A model generated the notes under the pieces. The model was not told the origin of the DNA, ran no database searches, and saw only the letters and a list, made by a program, of their open reading frames with translations. Below are positions 26,365-34,704 of a stretch of DNA of 64,000 bases, piece after piece. Position 1 is the first letter of the stretch. Each line of letters opens with the position of its first letter. Source of the stretch: Bacillota bacterium (lineage in GTDB: Bacteria; Bacillota; Clostridia; Acetivibrionales; DSM-27016); contig JAEWDM010000024.1 in NCBI GenBank assembly GCA_023390115.1, forward strand, positions 124,001-188,000, given 5' to 3'. The position numbers were made by a program, and so were the translations under genes.

Positions 26365-26883
26365 TTGGAGACGACGGAGGACATATCAACAAAAAAATGC
26401 TCTTTTTGCAAGGAGACGGTCAGAACGGATTGGAACCGCTGCCCTTATTGCGGGAGCCTGCTAAATATTAAGGCCGCGAGGATGCAGGAACATACCGAAT
26501 ATGATCCGGGTCTGGAGGCGCCTCAAGAGGCAGTGGAGCGTCAGCCGGAAGAAATCAGAGAGCACGCAGGGGCGGATGGCAATGCCGTCTACTTTGGTAC
26601 CGGGACCTTTAGTACGTCCCACGGCGGCTTCAATGGATATATTGAGAGCCCCTTAGGCAATGGGATGAAGGTTTTCCTAACCGTATTGACCTCCGTTGTG
26701 CCGGGTATAGGGCAGATAACGGGACTCATAGTGGCTATTGTGCTCATGAACAGTGAGGGTACTAAGTACGGTGAGGATAAAAGGTCCTTTGGACTGGCGC
26801 TGCTTATAGCTTCTCTTGTTATGTTTATATTGTCCTGCATAGCCTGCTTCATATTGGCCCTGGCATTTTCTGATCCTGTCTGA
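26365..26883 (+). CDS. Zinc-ribbon membrane protein, unknown function
   Basis: The protein has 172 residues. The N-terminus carries a zinc ribbon (CSFCKETVRTDWNRCPYCGS), then a polar linker of about 50 residues, then two transmembrane helices near the C-terminus (VFLTVLTSVVPGIGQITGLI and a second ending FILALAFSD). The start is read as TTG 26365, six bases after GGGGGGAG; an upstream GTG at 26341 precedes that site and is less likely. It is probably cotranscribed with the following DUF2085 gene, nine bases away. Confidence 0.7.
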   Translation: METTEDISTKKCSFCKETVRTDWNRCPYCGSLLNIKAARMQEHTEYDPGLEAPQEAVERQPEEIREHAGADGNAVYFGTGTFSTSHGGFNGYIESPLGNGMKVFLTVLTSVVPGIGQITGLIVAIVLMNSEGTKYGEDKRSFGLALLIASLVMFILSCIACFILALAFSDPV

Positions 26884-26891
26884 AGATAGCT

Positions 26892-27566
26892 ATGGACGCA
26901 ATTGAAGGCTTTTTCAGAATTATAGGGTCGTTAATATGCCATCAGCTTCCTTCCCGCACGATATGTTTGCAGGGCTGTCAGTTGCCCATGTGTGCAAGGG
27001 ATACAGGAATTTATATTGGAATATTCGTATCGCTGGCATATTCCTTTTGTACCGGAAAATTCAAATGTGACAGGCCGCCGCATGTTTTTACTTCTGTAAT
27101 TTTATGTGCAATAATGCTTCCTATGATGGCGGACGGGATGACCTCGTATCTGGGTATCAGGAGCACTACCAATGAAATAAGGCTGTTTACCGGCATTTTT
27201 TTTGGAATACCCATACCATTTTTACTTATACCTGCGGCGAATTTCAGAGCTAAGGGCCCAAATAAAAGACCCGTCCTAAGGCATAATGGAGAACTGCCGG
27301 TCCCCTTGCTTATGGGGCTTTTGTGCGGGATGCTTATTACAAAAACCGGGTTTGTGCCGTGGATGCTGGTTTCTGCCGCGACAAGCTTTGCTTTTGTTTT
27401 TTTAATCGGGCGCATAGTATTCACAATAGCCGTCAGGACAAAAATGGTAAGTAAAGGTGTGGAGGCTTTGGTGGTAGTGTCAGGAATAACGCTTGGTGTT
27501 CTTGGAATATTATTTTTAATATCGCATTTTGTTTTGCAGCCTTTGAAGCATTTGCTTATAAATTGA
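26892..27566 (+). CDS. DUF2085 family membrane protein
   Basis: This is an integral membrane protein of 224 residues with five or more helices. The N-terminus matches DUF2085, with conserved CHQLPSRTICLQGCQLPMCARDTGIY containing His and several Cys that could bind a metal or haem. The function is unknown. The short gap to the zinc-ribbon membrane protein upstream suggests they work together. Confidence 0.82.
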   Translation: MDAIEGFFRIIGSLICHQLPSRTICLQGCQLPMCARDTGIYIGIFVSLAYSFCTGKFKCDRPPHVFTSVILCAIMLPMMADGMTSYLGIRSTTNEIRLFTGIFFGIPIPFLLIPAANFRAKGPNKRPVLRHNGELPVPLLMGLLCGMLITKTGFVPWMLVSAATSFAFVFLIGRIVFTIAVRTKMVSKGVEALVVVSGITLGVLGILFLISHFVLQPLKHLLIN

Positions 27567-27651
27567 CTTGTTGTGCCTGTTACCAAAAATGCTTATAAAA
27601 TTAATAAAAGCAGGCTGATAGAAATATATTTATGGGGTAAGGAAGTAAAAA

Positions 27652-28230
27652 GTGGCATATAGCAAGGAGCAGATTAGAAAAATTGCATTAAAGCTGAGGC
27701 AGGACCTGCCGTGTGAGCAGATAAGCGTTAGGAGCAGGGCCGTTTTGAACAGGCTTGCCGGACTTGAGGAGTATAAAAAAAGCAATCTTGTGATGCTTTA
27801 CGCCGATTTTAGGAATGAGGTCAGAACCGGTGAGATGATAAGGATGTGCATAGAGGACGGCAAAAGGACGGTATTACCGTATATAGTCCGCACGGGTGCA
27901 GGGGGAAGGGAGATGTACGCTTCGCAGGTAGCCTCACTCACAGAGCTTTGGCCCGGAACCTATGGAATATATGAGCCTAAAGAGGCTGTAAGAATTCCTG
28001 TGAGCCCCTCAAGCCTTGATATGGTGATAGTTCCCGGGGTGGCTTTTGACGAGAAGAGGAACAGGCTGGGGTACGGAGCAGGGTTTTATGACTGTTTTCT
28101 GGCACGGACAAGGAGAGGCTGCTGTAAGGTCGCATTGGCTTTTGAGGTGCAGATTTTTTCCAACATACCGAAGGGCGCGCATGACATACGCATGGACATG
28201 GTTGTCACCGAGGACAGAATTATAATTTAG
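27652..28230 (+). CDS. 5-formyltetrahydrofolate cyclo-ligase
   Basis: The enzyme of 192 residues converts 5-formyl-THF to 5,10-methenyl-THF using ATP in one-carbon metabolism. It has the conserved N-terminal KEQIRKIALKLRQDL, the folate-site segment WPGTYGIYEPKE and the ATP-binding VIVPGVAFDEKRNRLGYGAGFYD. It starts at GTG 27652 after GGGGTAAGGAAG. The size is normal for the family. Confidence 0.93.
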   Translation: MAYSKEQIRKIALKLRQDLPCEQISVRSRAVLNRLAGLEEYKKSNLVMLYADFRNEVRTGEMIRMCIEDGKRTVLPYIVRTGAGGREMYASQVASLTELWPGTYGIYEPKEAVRIPVSPSSLDMVIVPGVAFDEKRNRLGYGAGFYDCFLARTRRGCCKVALAFEVQIFSNIPKGAHDIRMDMVVTEDRIII

Positions 28231-28287
28231 AGAGGCCTGATTGGGGATGCTTAAGCTCACCCCTTTTTTGGGGAAACGGAGAGAGTA

Positions 28288-29223
28288 ATGCAAAAAAAGA
28301 TTACGGTAACCGGGGCAAACAAGGTCTACTTTGCAGTGGTTATATTATTTCTGATTTTTTCTATCTTAATAGAGCTGCTGTCCTTCCGGATGCAAATTAA
28401 CATTTCTGAGGACTATTTTTATGCGGTAACATTATTTACCCAATTTGGGCTTATTGTGGTGCCGGTGCTCATATATGCGGGGGCCATGAGGCTGAATTTC
28501 AAAGAGATTTTCAGAATCAACAGGCTAAAGCCCCTGCCGGCATTGCTTATTATTGTCATATCCTTGCCTGCCATTTATGCTTTAAGCACATTGAATTCCG
28601 TAGTGCTGTTTTTTCTTCAGCTTTTAGGGCCTATACCAATTCAGTCCGTACCGGTTTCCGACACGCCGTCGGAGCTTTTGGCGGGCTTGCTTACCATAGG
28701 CATTTGCCCCTCCATTTGTGAGGAGATGCTTCACCGAGGGCTGCTCTTAAGTGCGTATGAGAAAAGGGGAACAACAAAGGCTATTGCAATCAGTGCCTTT
28801 ATGTTCGGAATTTTTCATTTTGATATTTCAAACTTGCTGGGCCCCATATTTATGGGCCTTCTTATAGGCTATTACGTTGTAAGAACCAATTCCATTTTCG
28901 CCGGGATGCTGGCGCATTTTGCAAATAATGCTCTTGTGGAGCTGTTGAACTATGGTGCTGTTGTCGAGGAGGGAGCCAGTGCATCGTTGAGCGCCAATGA
29001 ATTGGGATGGATGCTTTTTTTCGGGGGCGTGGGAATAGCCATAATTTTTATGCTGCTTAAGGTGTTTAAAAAGGTGACCCGGGATACCTGCCGGACAGCT
29101 CCGGCAATAAGCGGCATAAGGGTGGACGCCGCTTCGGTATTGTCTCACTGGCCTGTAATTGTTTCTCTTGCACTGTATGCCTTTATTACCTTTCTCTTTA
29201 TTATTTCTCTTACAATTAATTAA
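28288..29223 (+). CDS. CPBP family intramembrane glutamic endopeptidase
   Basis: This membrane protease-like protein has 311 residues and about eight helices. All ABI/CPBP motifs are present: CEEMLHRG with the paired Glu at 145-146 and Arg150, FGIFHFD with His177, and HFANNALVE. Such enzymes process prenylated or leader peptides or act in bacteriocin self-immunity. It starts at ATG 28288 behind GGAGAG. No associated peptide gene was recognised. Confidence 0.88.
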   Translation: MQKKITVTGANKVYFAVVILFLIFSILIELLSFRMQINISEDYFYAVTLFTQFGLIVVPVLIYAGAMRLNFKEIFRINRLKPLPALLIIVISLPAIYALSTLNSVVLFFLQLLGPIPIQSVPVSDTPSELLAGLLTIGICPSICEEMLHRGLLLSAYEKRGTTKAIAISAFMFGIFHFDISNLLGPIFMGLLIGYYVVRTNSIFAGMLAHFANNALVELLNYGAVVEEGASASLSANELGWMLFFGGVGIAIIFMLLKVFKKVTRDTCRTAPAISGIRVDAASVLSHWPVIVSLALYAFITFLFIISLTIN

Positions 29224-29268
29224 AAGTAATTCTTTAATTTACTACAACCTGTCTGTATGACTATCTTC

Positions 29269-29308
29269 CGCGCATAAGTTATATAATATATTATATAACT
29301 TATGCGCG
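29269..29308. repeat. Perfect 40-bp palindrome ahead of the sigma-54 gene
   Basis: CGCGCATAAGTTATATAATA is followed immediately by its exact complement with no loop. Its right edge touches the ribosome site GAGAGGTGG (29308-29316) of the downstream gene. It could be an operator for a dimeric regulator, or an RNA hairpin that affects translation. Confidence 0.75.
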
Positions 29309-29321
29309 AGAGGTGGACGCA

Positions 29322-30482
29322 TTGAATTTGTATTTTGACTTTAATTTGGCACAGTCTCCTAAAATCCTGATGACTCCTCAGCTTAGGCAGGCTTTGGAAA
29401 TACTGAAAATGAATTCACAGGAATTGTTTGAGTATGTAGAGGAGCAGCTTGAAGTAAATCCTGCACTGGAAATGCTTGAGGATGAAAATTGTACTGGTGA
29501 CGGGGAGTGCGGCTATAGTGACGGAAGAGGCTGGTGGATTGACAGCGGTGTTTCCTGTACGGGTGCGCAGGCACCTGCCTGTGAAGAATCCGAGGACTCC
29601 GGCAGTGCTAATGAAACAGACAAAAATGTAAGGATGTCTCTGAAAGAGCATTTGCTTTTTCAGCTTCATACCTCAAACTTAAATGAGGTTCAAATTTGTA
29701 TAGGAGAATACTTGATTGACAATATTGATCAAAATGGATATCTTACGGTAAGTGTTTCTGAGGTAGCGGAGTTTTTTAATGTGAGCTCAGGTAAAATAAA
29801 GAAGGTTCTGGAATATATACAGACCTTTGATCCGCCCGGAATATGTGCCAGAAACCTGAAGGAATGCCTTCTGATACAGCTTGCACAGATGGAAAACAAG
29901 GATGAAAATATAAAAAGGATAGTTGACAGGCACTTGGATGATCTGGCCGACGAAAGAATTGATGTGGTTGCCAAGGCCACAGGCCTGAGCGGAGCTCAGG
30001 TGGAGGCTGCTTACAGGTTTATAAAAACCCTTGAGCCAAAACCGGGGAGGGAATACGAAAGCAGCTCGGATATTAAATATATTATACCGGATATAAGCAT
30101 AAGGCAGCTAAAAAGCGGAGCCGAAGTAATAGTAAATGACGACGCGTTTCCGGCTCTGGGCATAAACCAGTACTATAAAAAAATTTTGTCTGCCGAAATA
30201 AGCAATGATGCAAAAAAATTTATAATGAACAGGATGGATAGCGCCTCCTGGATTATAAAGTGCATTGAGCATAGAAAGAATACTATAGTTGAAATAGCCA
30301 GCCATATTGTAAAAAGCCAGGGGGATTTTCTGAAAAAAGGACGCAAATATATAAAAGCCGTGGATAACGCTAAAATATCCGAGGAGATAGGCATTCATGA
30401 ATCAATGATTAAAGAGGTGGTAGCGGGAAAATATATGCAATGCGCCTGGGGTATTTTTGAGCTGAAGTGTTTTTTTAAGTAA
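29322..30482 (+). CDS. rpoN: RNA polymerase sigma-54 factor lacking the RpoN box
   Basis: This is a sigma-54 homologue of about 386 residues. Region I (LNLYFDFNLAQSPKILMTPQ), the acidic linker and the core-binding domain (EYLIDNIDQNGYL, FDPPGICARNLKECLLIQL) are well conserved. The DNA-binding part is not: the helix-turn-helix reads ISEEIGIHESMIKEVVAGKY where the family has a conserved S-T-x-S-R, and the protein stops at FELKCFFK. About 65 residues, including the RpoN box (consensus ARRTVAKYRE), are missing. A terminator follows at once, so the missing part is not in another frame. It may bind core polymerase without promoter recognition, or be decaying. TTG 29322 follows GAGAGG. Confidence 0.82.
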   Translation: MNLYFDFNLAQSPKILMTPQLRQALEILKMNSQELFEYVEEQLEVNPALEMLEDENCTGDGECGYSDGRGWWIDSGVSCTGAQAPACEESEDSGSANETDKNVRMSLKEHLLFQLHTSNLNEVQICIGEYLIDNIDQNGYLTVSVSEVAEFFNVSSGKIKKVLEYIQTFDPPGICARNLKECLLIQLAQMENKDENIKRIVDRHLDDLADERIDVVAKATGLSGAQVEAAYRFIKTLEPKPGREYESSSDIKYIIPDISIRQLKSGAEVIVNDDAFPALGINQYYKKILSAEISNDAKKFIMNRMDSASWIIKCIEHRKNTIVEIASHIVKSQGDFLKKGRKYIKAVDNAKISEEIGIHESMIKEVVAGKYMQCAWGIFELKCFFK

Positions 30483-30485
30483 TAT

Positions 30486-30522
30486 AAATGACGGAGCTAA
30501 ACACTCCGTCATTTGCATTTTT
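30486..30522 (+). terminator. Intrinsic terminator after the sigma-54 gene
   Basis: AAATGACGGAG pairs perfectly with CTCCGTCATTT around a seven-base loop, then GCATTTTTT. It starts three bases after the stop codon. Confidence 0.85.
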
Positions 30523-30722
30523 TAAGCAATATGTTTTAATAAAATACATTATTTTTTATATAAAGCATAAAAACTACAAAAAATGGTATTGAATTACTTT
30601 AAAAAATAATGTAAAATTTTAGATGGAATATAATATTTATGTATATAAAGAATAAGCTTTACAACCACCCTTGATATTAGAGATCCAAAATAAATTTAAT
30701 TTATATAAAAGGGGAAAAACAG

Positions 30723-32003
30723 ATGGTGGACTACAAAATGGAGCTTACGGATGAGGAAAGAGAATTATTGAAGGGCGAAAAGGGACAAGCGCTCAGAAAG
30801 GCTATGGAATCGGTGGTTATTTATGGAGAGGCCTTTGGGGCGGAAAGGCTTTTGCCTGTAAATGGGCCTGTGCATCTGGTAACCTCCTTCGGGATTCCTA
30901 TTTTAGAGCCTGTGTTTGACATGATGGATGAGCTTATAGGGGAAGGGCTTGCCGCAAAGCACTCTTTTACTGTAAATCCCAGGCCTGTTGATTATGCCAA
31001 TGTCAGGTGCAACATTTTGCAGAAGCTTGCTTTCAAGGTTATGTACGGAAGGCAGAAGGAATATGAAAAGCAGCTTGAGAAAGTGGGACTTAAAAGCAAT
31101 AAGGCCTTCACCTGTACATGCTACCTTCCTGAAGTGGGGAATACGCCGCAAAAGGGAGATATTCTGGCTTGGGCGGAGTCCTCTGCCGTTGTTTATGCCA
31201 ATTCAGTTATCGGGGCAAGGACCAACCGGAACTCAGGAGTTATTGAGCTGTTATCAGGGATAATAGGAAGGACTCCTGATTTTGGGCTGCTTACCGATGA
31301 GGGCAGAAGGGCAAAATGGCTTATTGAGGTGAGATCGCAGAGTCTCCCCGATCCTCAGGTGCTTGGAAGTGCTATAGGAATAGCGGTAATGGAGGATGTC
31401 CCGTATGTTACCGGGCTTGATAGCTTTTTGGGAGAGGGTATAAATGAGGATACGGAAAGCTATTTAAAGGATATGGGAGCTGCAAGCGCATCTAACGGTG
31501 CGGTAGGACTTTACCATGTAGACAAAATAACTCCCGAGGCAGTGGAGCAGGGAAGAATGCTTCTGGCAGAGGGATATAAAACCTATGTCCTGGATGATGC
31601 CGCGTTGGAGATGGTAATGAAAAGCTACCCTGTTATGTGGAAAAATGAAAATGCAAAACCCAAGCTTTGCTTTATAGGCTGCCCTCATCTGTCATTAAGC
31701 CAGATATACAAGTGGACAGAGAAGCTCAGCCGCTCTGTTGAAAGGAAAGGAAAAAGGAAATTAAGCGTAAGGACTATATTGAGCGCTGCCCCGGAGGTTA
31801 TTGAAAAATTCAAAAGGGACAGCCTGTATTATAGAAGGCTTATTTCGACAGGGGCTCACCTCACTTCTATTTGTCCTCTTATGTATATGAATAATCCCTT
31901 GTGCTCAAAGCAGGCGGTTATTACTAACTCAAACAAGCTGAGGACATATACAACAGCCAGATTTTTTACCGATGAAAAGATATTGCAGTTGATAACTGTT
32001 TAA
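30723..32003 (+). CDS. Aconitase X, large catalytic subunit
   Basis: This is an Fe-S hydro-lyase of the aconitase X (DUF521) family with 426 residues. Conserved elements are SFTVNPRPVDYANVRC, the Cys-containing FTCTCYLPEVGNTPQKGD, ESSAVVYANSVIGARTNRN and GCPHLSLSQ; the cysteines should hold the cluster. Known activities are cis-3-hydroxyproline dehydratase in bacteria and phosphomevalonate dehydratase in archaea. Here the two-subunit form, with the swivel domain as a separate gene 13 bases downstream, resembles the archaeal arrangement. The substrate is unresolved; the adjoining flavoenzyme suggests a catabolic step. Confidence 0.88.
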   Translation: MVDYKMELTDEERELLKGEKGQALRKAMESVVIYGEAFGAERLLPVNGPVHLVTSFGIPILEPVFDMMDELIGEGLAAKHSFTVNPRPVDYANVRCNILQKLAFKVMYGRQKEYEKQLEKVGLKSNKAFTCTCYLPEVGNTPQKGDILAWAESSAVVYANSVIGARTNRNSGVIELLSGIIGRTPDFGLLTDEGRRAKWLIEVRSQSLPDPQVLGSAIGIAVMEDVPYVTGLDSFLGEGINEDTESYLKDMGAASASNGAVGLYHVDKITPEAVEQGRMLLAEGYKTYVLDDAALEMVMKSYPVMWKNENAKPKLCFIGCPHLSLSQIYKWTEKLSRSVERKGKRKLSVRTILSAAPEVIEKFKRDSLYYRRLISTGAHLTSICPLMYMNNPLCSKQAVITNSNKLRTYTTARFFTDEKILQLITV

Positions 32004-32016
32004 AGGAGGATTCTCT

Positions 32017-32463
32017 ATGGAAAAGATTTTTAAAGGAAGACCTGTGCTGGCTGGAAATACGCAAGGAGAATCGGTGGTTAGCCGCCAGGGCCTTAATATT
32101 TTAGCTACCTTTCAAAAAAGCGCACTGAAAAAGGCAAAGGTTGTGATATGCTCGGATCAGAATAATAAAGATTTATTTAATAAAACATTAACCGATAAGA
32201 TTATCTGCCTGCCTAAAACAATCGGATCTACTACGGGGGGAATGGTGCTCGAGGCTATTGCAAAGCTGGGAATAGGACCTAAGGCAATGCTGTTTTCAGA
32301 GCATATTGATTCTTTGGCCGCTGCCGGTGTTATTCTCGCAGACGTATGGCTGTCACGTAGAATTATAACGGTTGACGGGTTAGGAGATGAATTTCTTGAA
32401 TATGTAAAGGACGGGCAGCGTATCGGGATTTACGAGGATGGAACCATTAGCGTAAGCTCATAA
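32017..32463 (+). CDS. Aconitase X, swivel (DUF126) subunit
   Basis: This small subunit of 148 residues matches the DUF126 swivel domain that closes over the active site of aconitase X: FKGRPVLAGNTQGESVVSRQGLNIL near the start (quoted in part, GRPVLAGNTQGE) and ICLPKTIGSTTGGMVLEA in the middle, with the conserved Gly-Ser-Thr loop. ATG 32017 follows AAAGGAGGA. It is tightly linked to the large subunit and to the flavoprotein gene after it. Confidence 0.88.
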   Translation: MEKIFKGRPVLAGNTQGESVVSRQGLNILATFQKSALKKAKVVICSDQNNKDLFNKTLTDKIICLPKTIGSTTGGMVLEAIAKLGIGPKAMLFSEHIDSLAAAGVILADVWLSRRIITVDGLGDEFLEYVKDGQRIGIYEDGTISVSS

Positions 32464-32474
32464 GGAGGATGCAT

Positions 32475-34640
32475 ATGTATAACAAGCTGTTTGAACCGGG
32501 TACAATAGGCAAGTGCAGGATAAAGAACAGGATCATTATGGCTCCTATGGGCAATATAAATATGGCGGATCCTATAGGAAGACCGCTGCCTAAAATGATC
32601 GATTATTTTGCGGAAAGGGCCAGGGGGGGAGCGGGTCTTATAATCACCGGACTAATTCCTGTTTCTCATGGAGTTGATCCTACGGTATCGGAGGATAATG
32701 ACACCACGTATTTTCCCAGAATTGACGGCTCCTCAAGAACAAGGCTTTCGGGATGGAGGGATATTGCCTCTGCGGTGCATTCCTATGATGCCAGGCTGTT
32801 TGTTCAGCTCACGGCGGGAATGGGAAGAGTGGGTTCTCCCGAATGCGCGCTCAAAGGCAAAATTCCGAAATCAGCCTCTCTAAACCGTAATTTTTATGTT
32901 CCTCAAATACCTCACATGCCGTTTACAGACAGACAAATTAAAAAAATAGTCAGGAGCTTTGGACAGAGTGCCGTAAATGCCAAGGTTTCGGGGGCGGATG
33001 GGGTGCAGCTCCACGGGCACGAAGGATATTTGATGGATCAGCTTACATCCTCGCCATGGAATAGAAGGATACTGGGAAGATACAGCGATAAGCTGCAGTT
33101 TGCCGTGGATGTGGTAAAAGAGATAAAAAAAAGGTGCGGAGAGAGCTTCCCCGTTATTTACAGGCTCGACCTGACTCAGGCTCTTGAGGAGTCATATGGA
33201 GCAGAGGTATTTAAAAAAAGGTTTAGGGGTATGGAACGGACGGTGGAAGAGGGGCTTTTTATGTGCAGGGTATTGGCGGAGGCCGGAGTTGATGCCTTTG
33301 ATGTGGATAAGGGGTGCTATGACAATTGGTTTTACCCTCACCCTCCGGCATATTTTATGGATGCTCCATATGTGGAGGAGACGGCGGGAAGGCTTAAGGA
33401 ATATTTTAATAAGCAGCAAATAGGCGTGCCTGTCATTGCTGTAGGTAAGATGGGGAATCCCCCGGAGGCGGAGCGTATTTTAAATGAGGGCCAGGCAGAT
33501 TTTATTATGCTTGGCAGGCCGCTTCTGGCAGATCCGTACTGGCCTGAGAAGGTAAAGTCAGGCAGGATAAAAGAGATTACACACTGCATAGGCGATCAGG
33601 AGGGCTGTATACAATCATTTATTCTCGGAGGACATCCCTGCTGTTCTGTAAATCCTTATACGGGGTTTGAGGACAGCAAGAGGATAACAGAGGCAAGGAC
33701 TATAAAAAACATCGCGGTTATAGGAGCGGGACCGGGAGGCTGTGAAGCGGCAAAGACACTGACAAAGCGAGGGCATAAGGTTACTTTATATGAAAAGGGG
33801 GATAGAATAGGGGGGCAATTGATTGCCGGCAGCAGGCCGGGAATAAAGCAGGATGTCAGAAGGTATCTTGAAAATTTACAATACCAGATGCTGCAGCTTG
33901 AGGAAAACGGACTTAGAATAGTATTGAATAAGGAAGCTACCGTACAGGATATAAAAGGGAAATATGATGCTGTTATTTTAAGCAGCGGCCTTAAGCCTTT
34001 TGTGCCTAAGATTGAAGGAATGGGAAAAATAAGATTCAGTGATGCCAGGAGCTTTCTTAACGGGACAATGGAGCTTCCACCGGATGTAAAGAGGCTTGTA
34101 ATCATAGGAGGAGGGGTTGTAGGATGCGAGCTTGCGTATACTCTGGCTGCGGAGAGGAAAATTGATGTTTCCGTTGTCGAAATGCTTCCCGAGCTTATGG
34201 AGGGAGTTGTGCATTCAAACCGTTCGATGCTGCTGTGGATGCTGATGGGAAGGGGAAGCGCCACCGGCAGAAGCTGTGATTCCATAGGCAAGCCGGTTAA
34301 GGCATATACTGCTTCCCGGGCAGTCAGGTTTGATGAGAAGAAGGTATATATAGAAGCCAACAGGGGAAGAAAGGACCCTTATACGCCGTGGAGGACTTTA
34401 GTGCCTGAGAATATTCATAATCCCTTTGACAAAAAGCTGAAGGCCGGTGATATTGAGCTTATTTCCCTGGATGCCGACTATGTCATTTTTTCAACCGGGG
34501 GAGTTTCAGATAATTCGCTGTATTATCTTATGTGCAGGGAAAACGCGGCACCGGAGATTTATCTTATAGGAGACGCAAGGCAGCCCGGAAGGGTATGGGA
34601 GTCCGTAACCGCAGCAAATGACGTAGCGCGATCCATATAA
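32475..34640 (+). CDS. Old-yellow-enzyme/2,4-dienoyl-CoA reductase-like flavoprotein
   Basis: The protein of about 721 residues has three domains: an FMN-binding TIM barrel (IKNRIIMAPMGN; DGVQLHGHEGYLMDQ; FIMLGRPLLADPYWP), an Fe-S segment, and a C-terminal FAD/NAD(P) reductase (IAVIGAGPGGCEAAKTL; VIIGGGVVGCELAYTL). It is in the FadH/BaiC-like group that reduces enoates or dienoyl-CoAs. The cluster motif, normally C-x2-C-x3-C, reads CIGDQEGC, so the second ligand is Asp, while an extra Cys appears in HPCCSVNP. ATG 32475 is six bases after AAGGAGG; the ATG at 32469 abuts that site. It is probably in one operon with aconitase X. Confidence 0.85.
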   Translation: MYNKLFEPGTIGKCRIKNRIIMAPMGNINMADPIGRPLPKMIDYFAERARGGAGLIITGLIPVSHGVDPTVSEDNDTTYFPRIDGSSRTRLSGWRDIASAVHSYDARLFVQLTAGMGRVGSPECALKGKIPKSASLNRNFYVPQIPHMPFTDRQIKKIVRSFGQSAVNAKVSGADGVQLHGHEGYLMDQLTSSPWNRRILGRYSDKLQFAVDVVKEIKKRCGESFPVIYRLDLTQALEESYGAEVFKKRFRGMERTVEEGLFMCRVLAEAGVDAFDVDKGCYDNWFYPHPPAYFMDAPYVEETAGRLKEYFNKQQIGVPVIAVGKMGNPPEAERILNEGQADFIMLGRPLLADPYWPEKVKSGRIKEITHCIGDQEGCIQSFILGGHPCCSVNPYTGFEDSKRITEARTIKNIAVIGAGPGGCEAAKTLTKRGHKVTLYEKGDRIGGQLIAGSRPGIKQDVRRYLENLQYQMLQLEENGLRIVLNKEATVQDIKGKYDAVILSSGLKPFVPKIEGMGKIRFSDARSFLNGTMELPPDVKRLVIIGGGVVGCELAYTLAAERKIDVSVVEMLPELMEGVVHSNRSMLLWMLMGRGSATGRSCDSIGKPVKAYTASRAVRFDEKKVYIEANRGRKDPYTPWRTLVPENIHNPFDKKLKAGDIELISLDADYVIFSTGGVSDNSLYYLMCRENAAPEIYLIGDARQPGRVWESVTAANDVARSI

Positions 34641-34704
34641 TGGGTTTAGAATGCTTTTTGACTTCCTTAAGTTTGTAGCTGGATATTAAGTAAGGAGATG
34701 AAAA

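Noticed and set aside
33656..34360. 234-residue reverse-strand frame inside the flavoprotein gene
   Set aside because: It is a shadow of conserved coding sequence with no recognisable domain.
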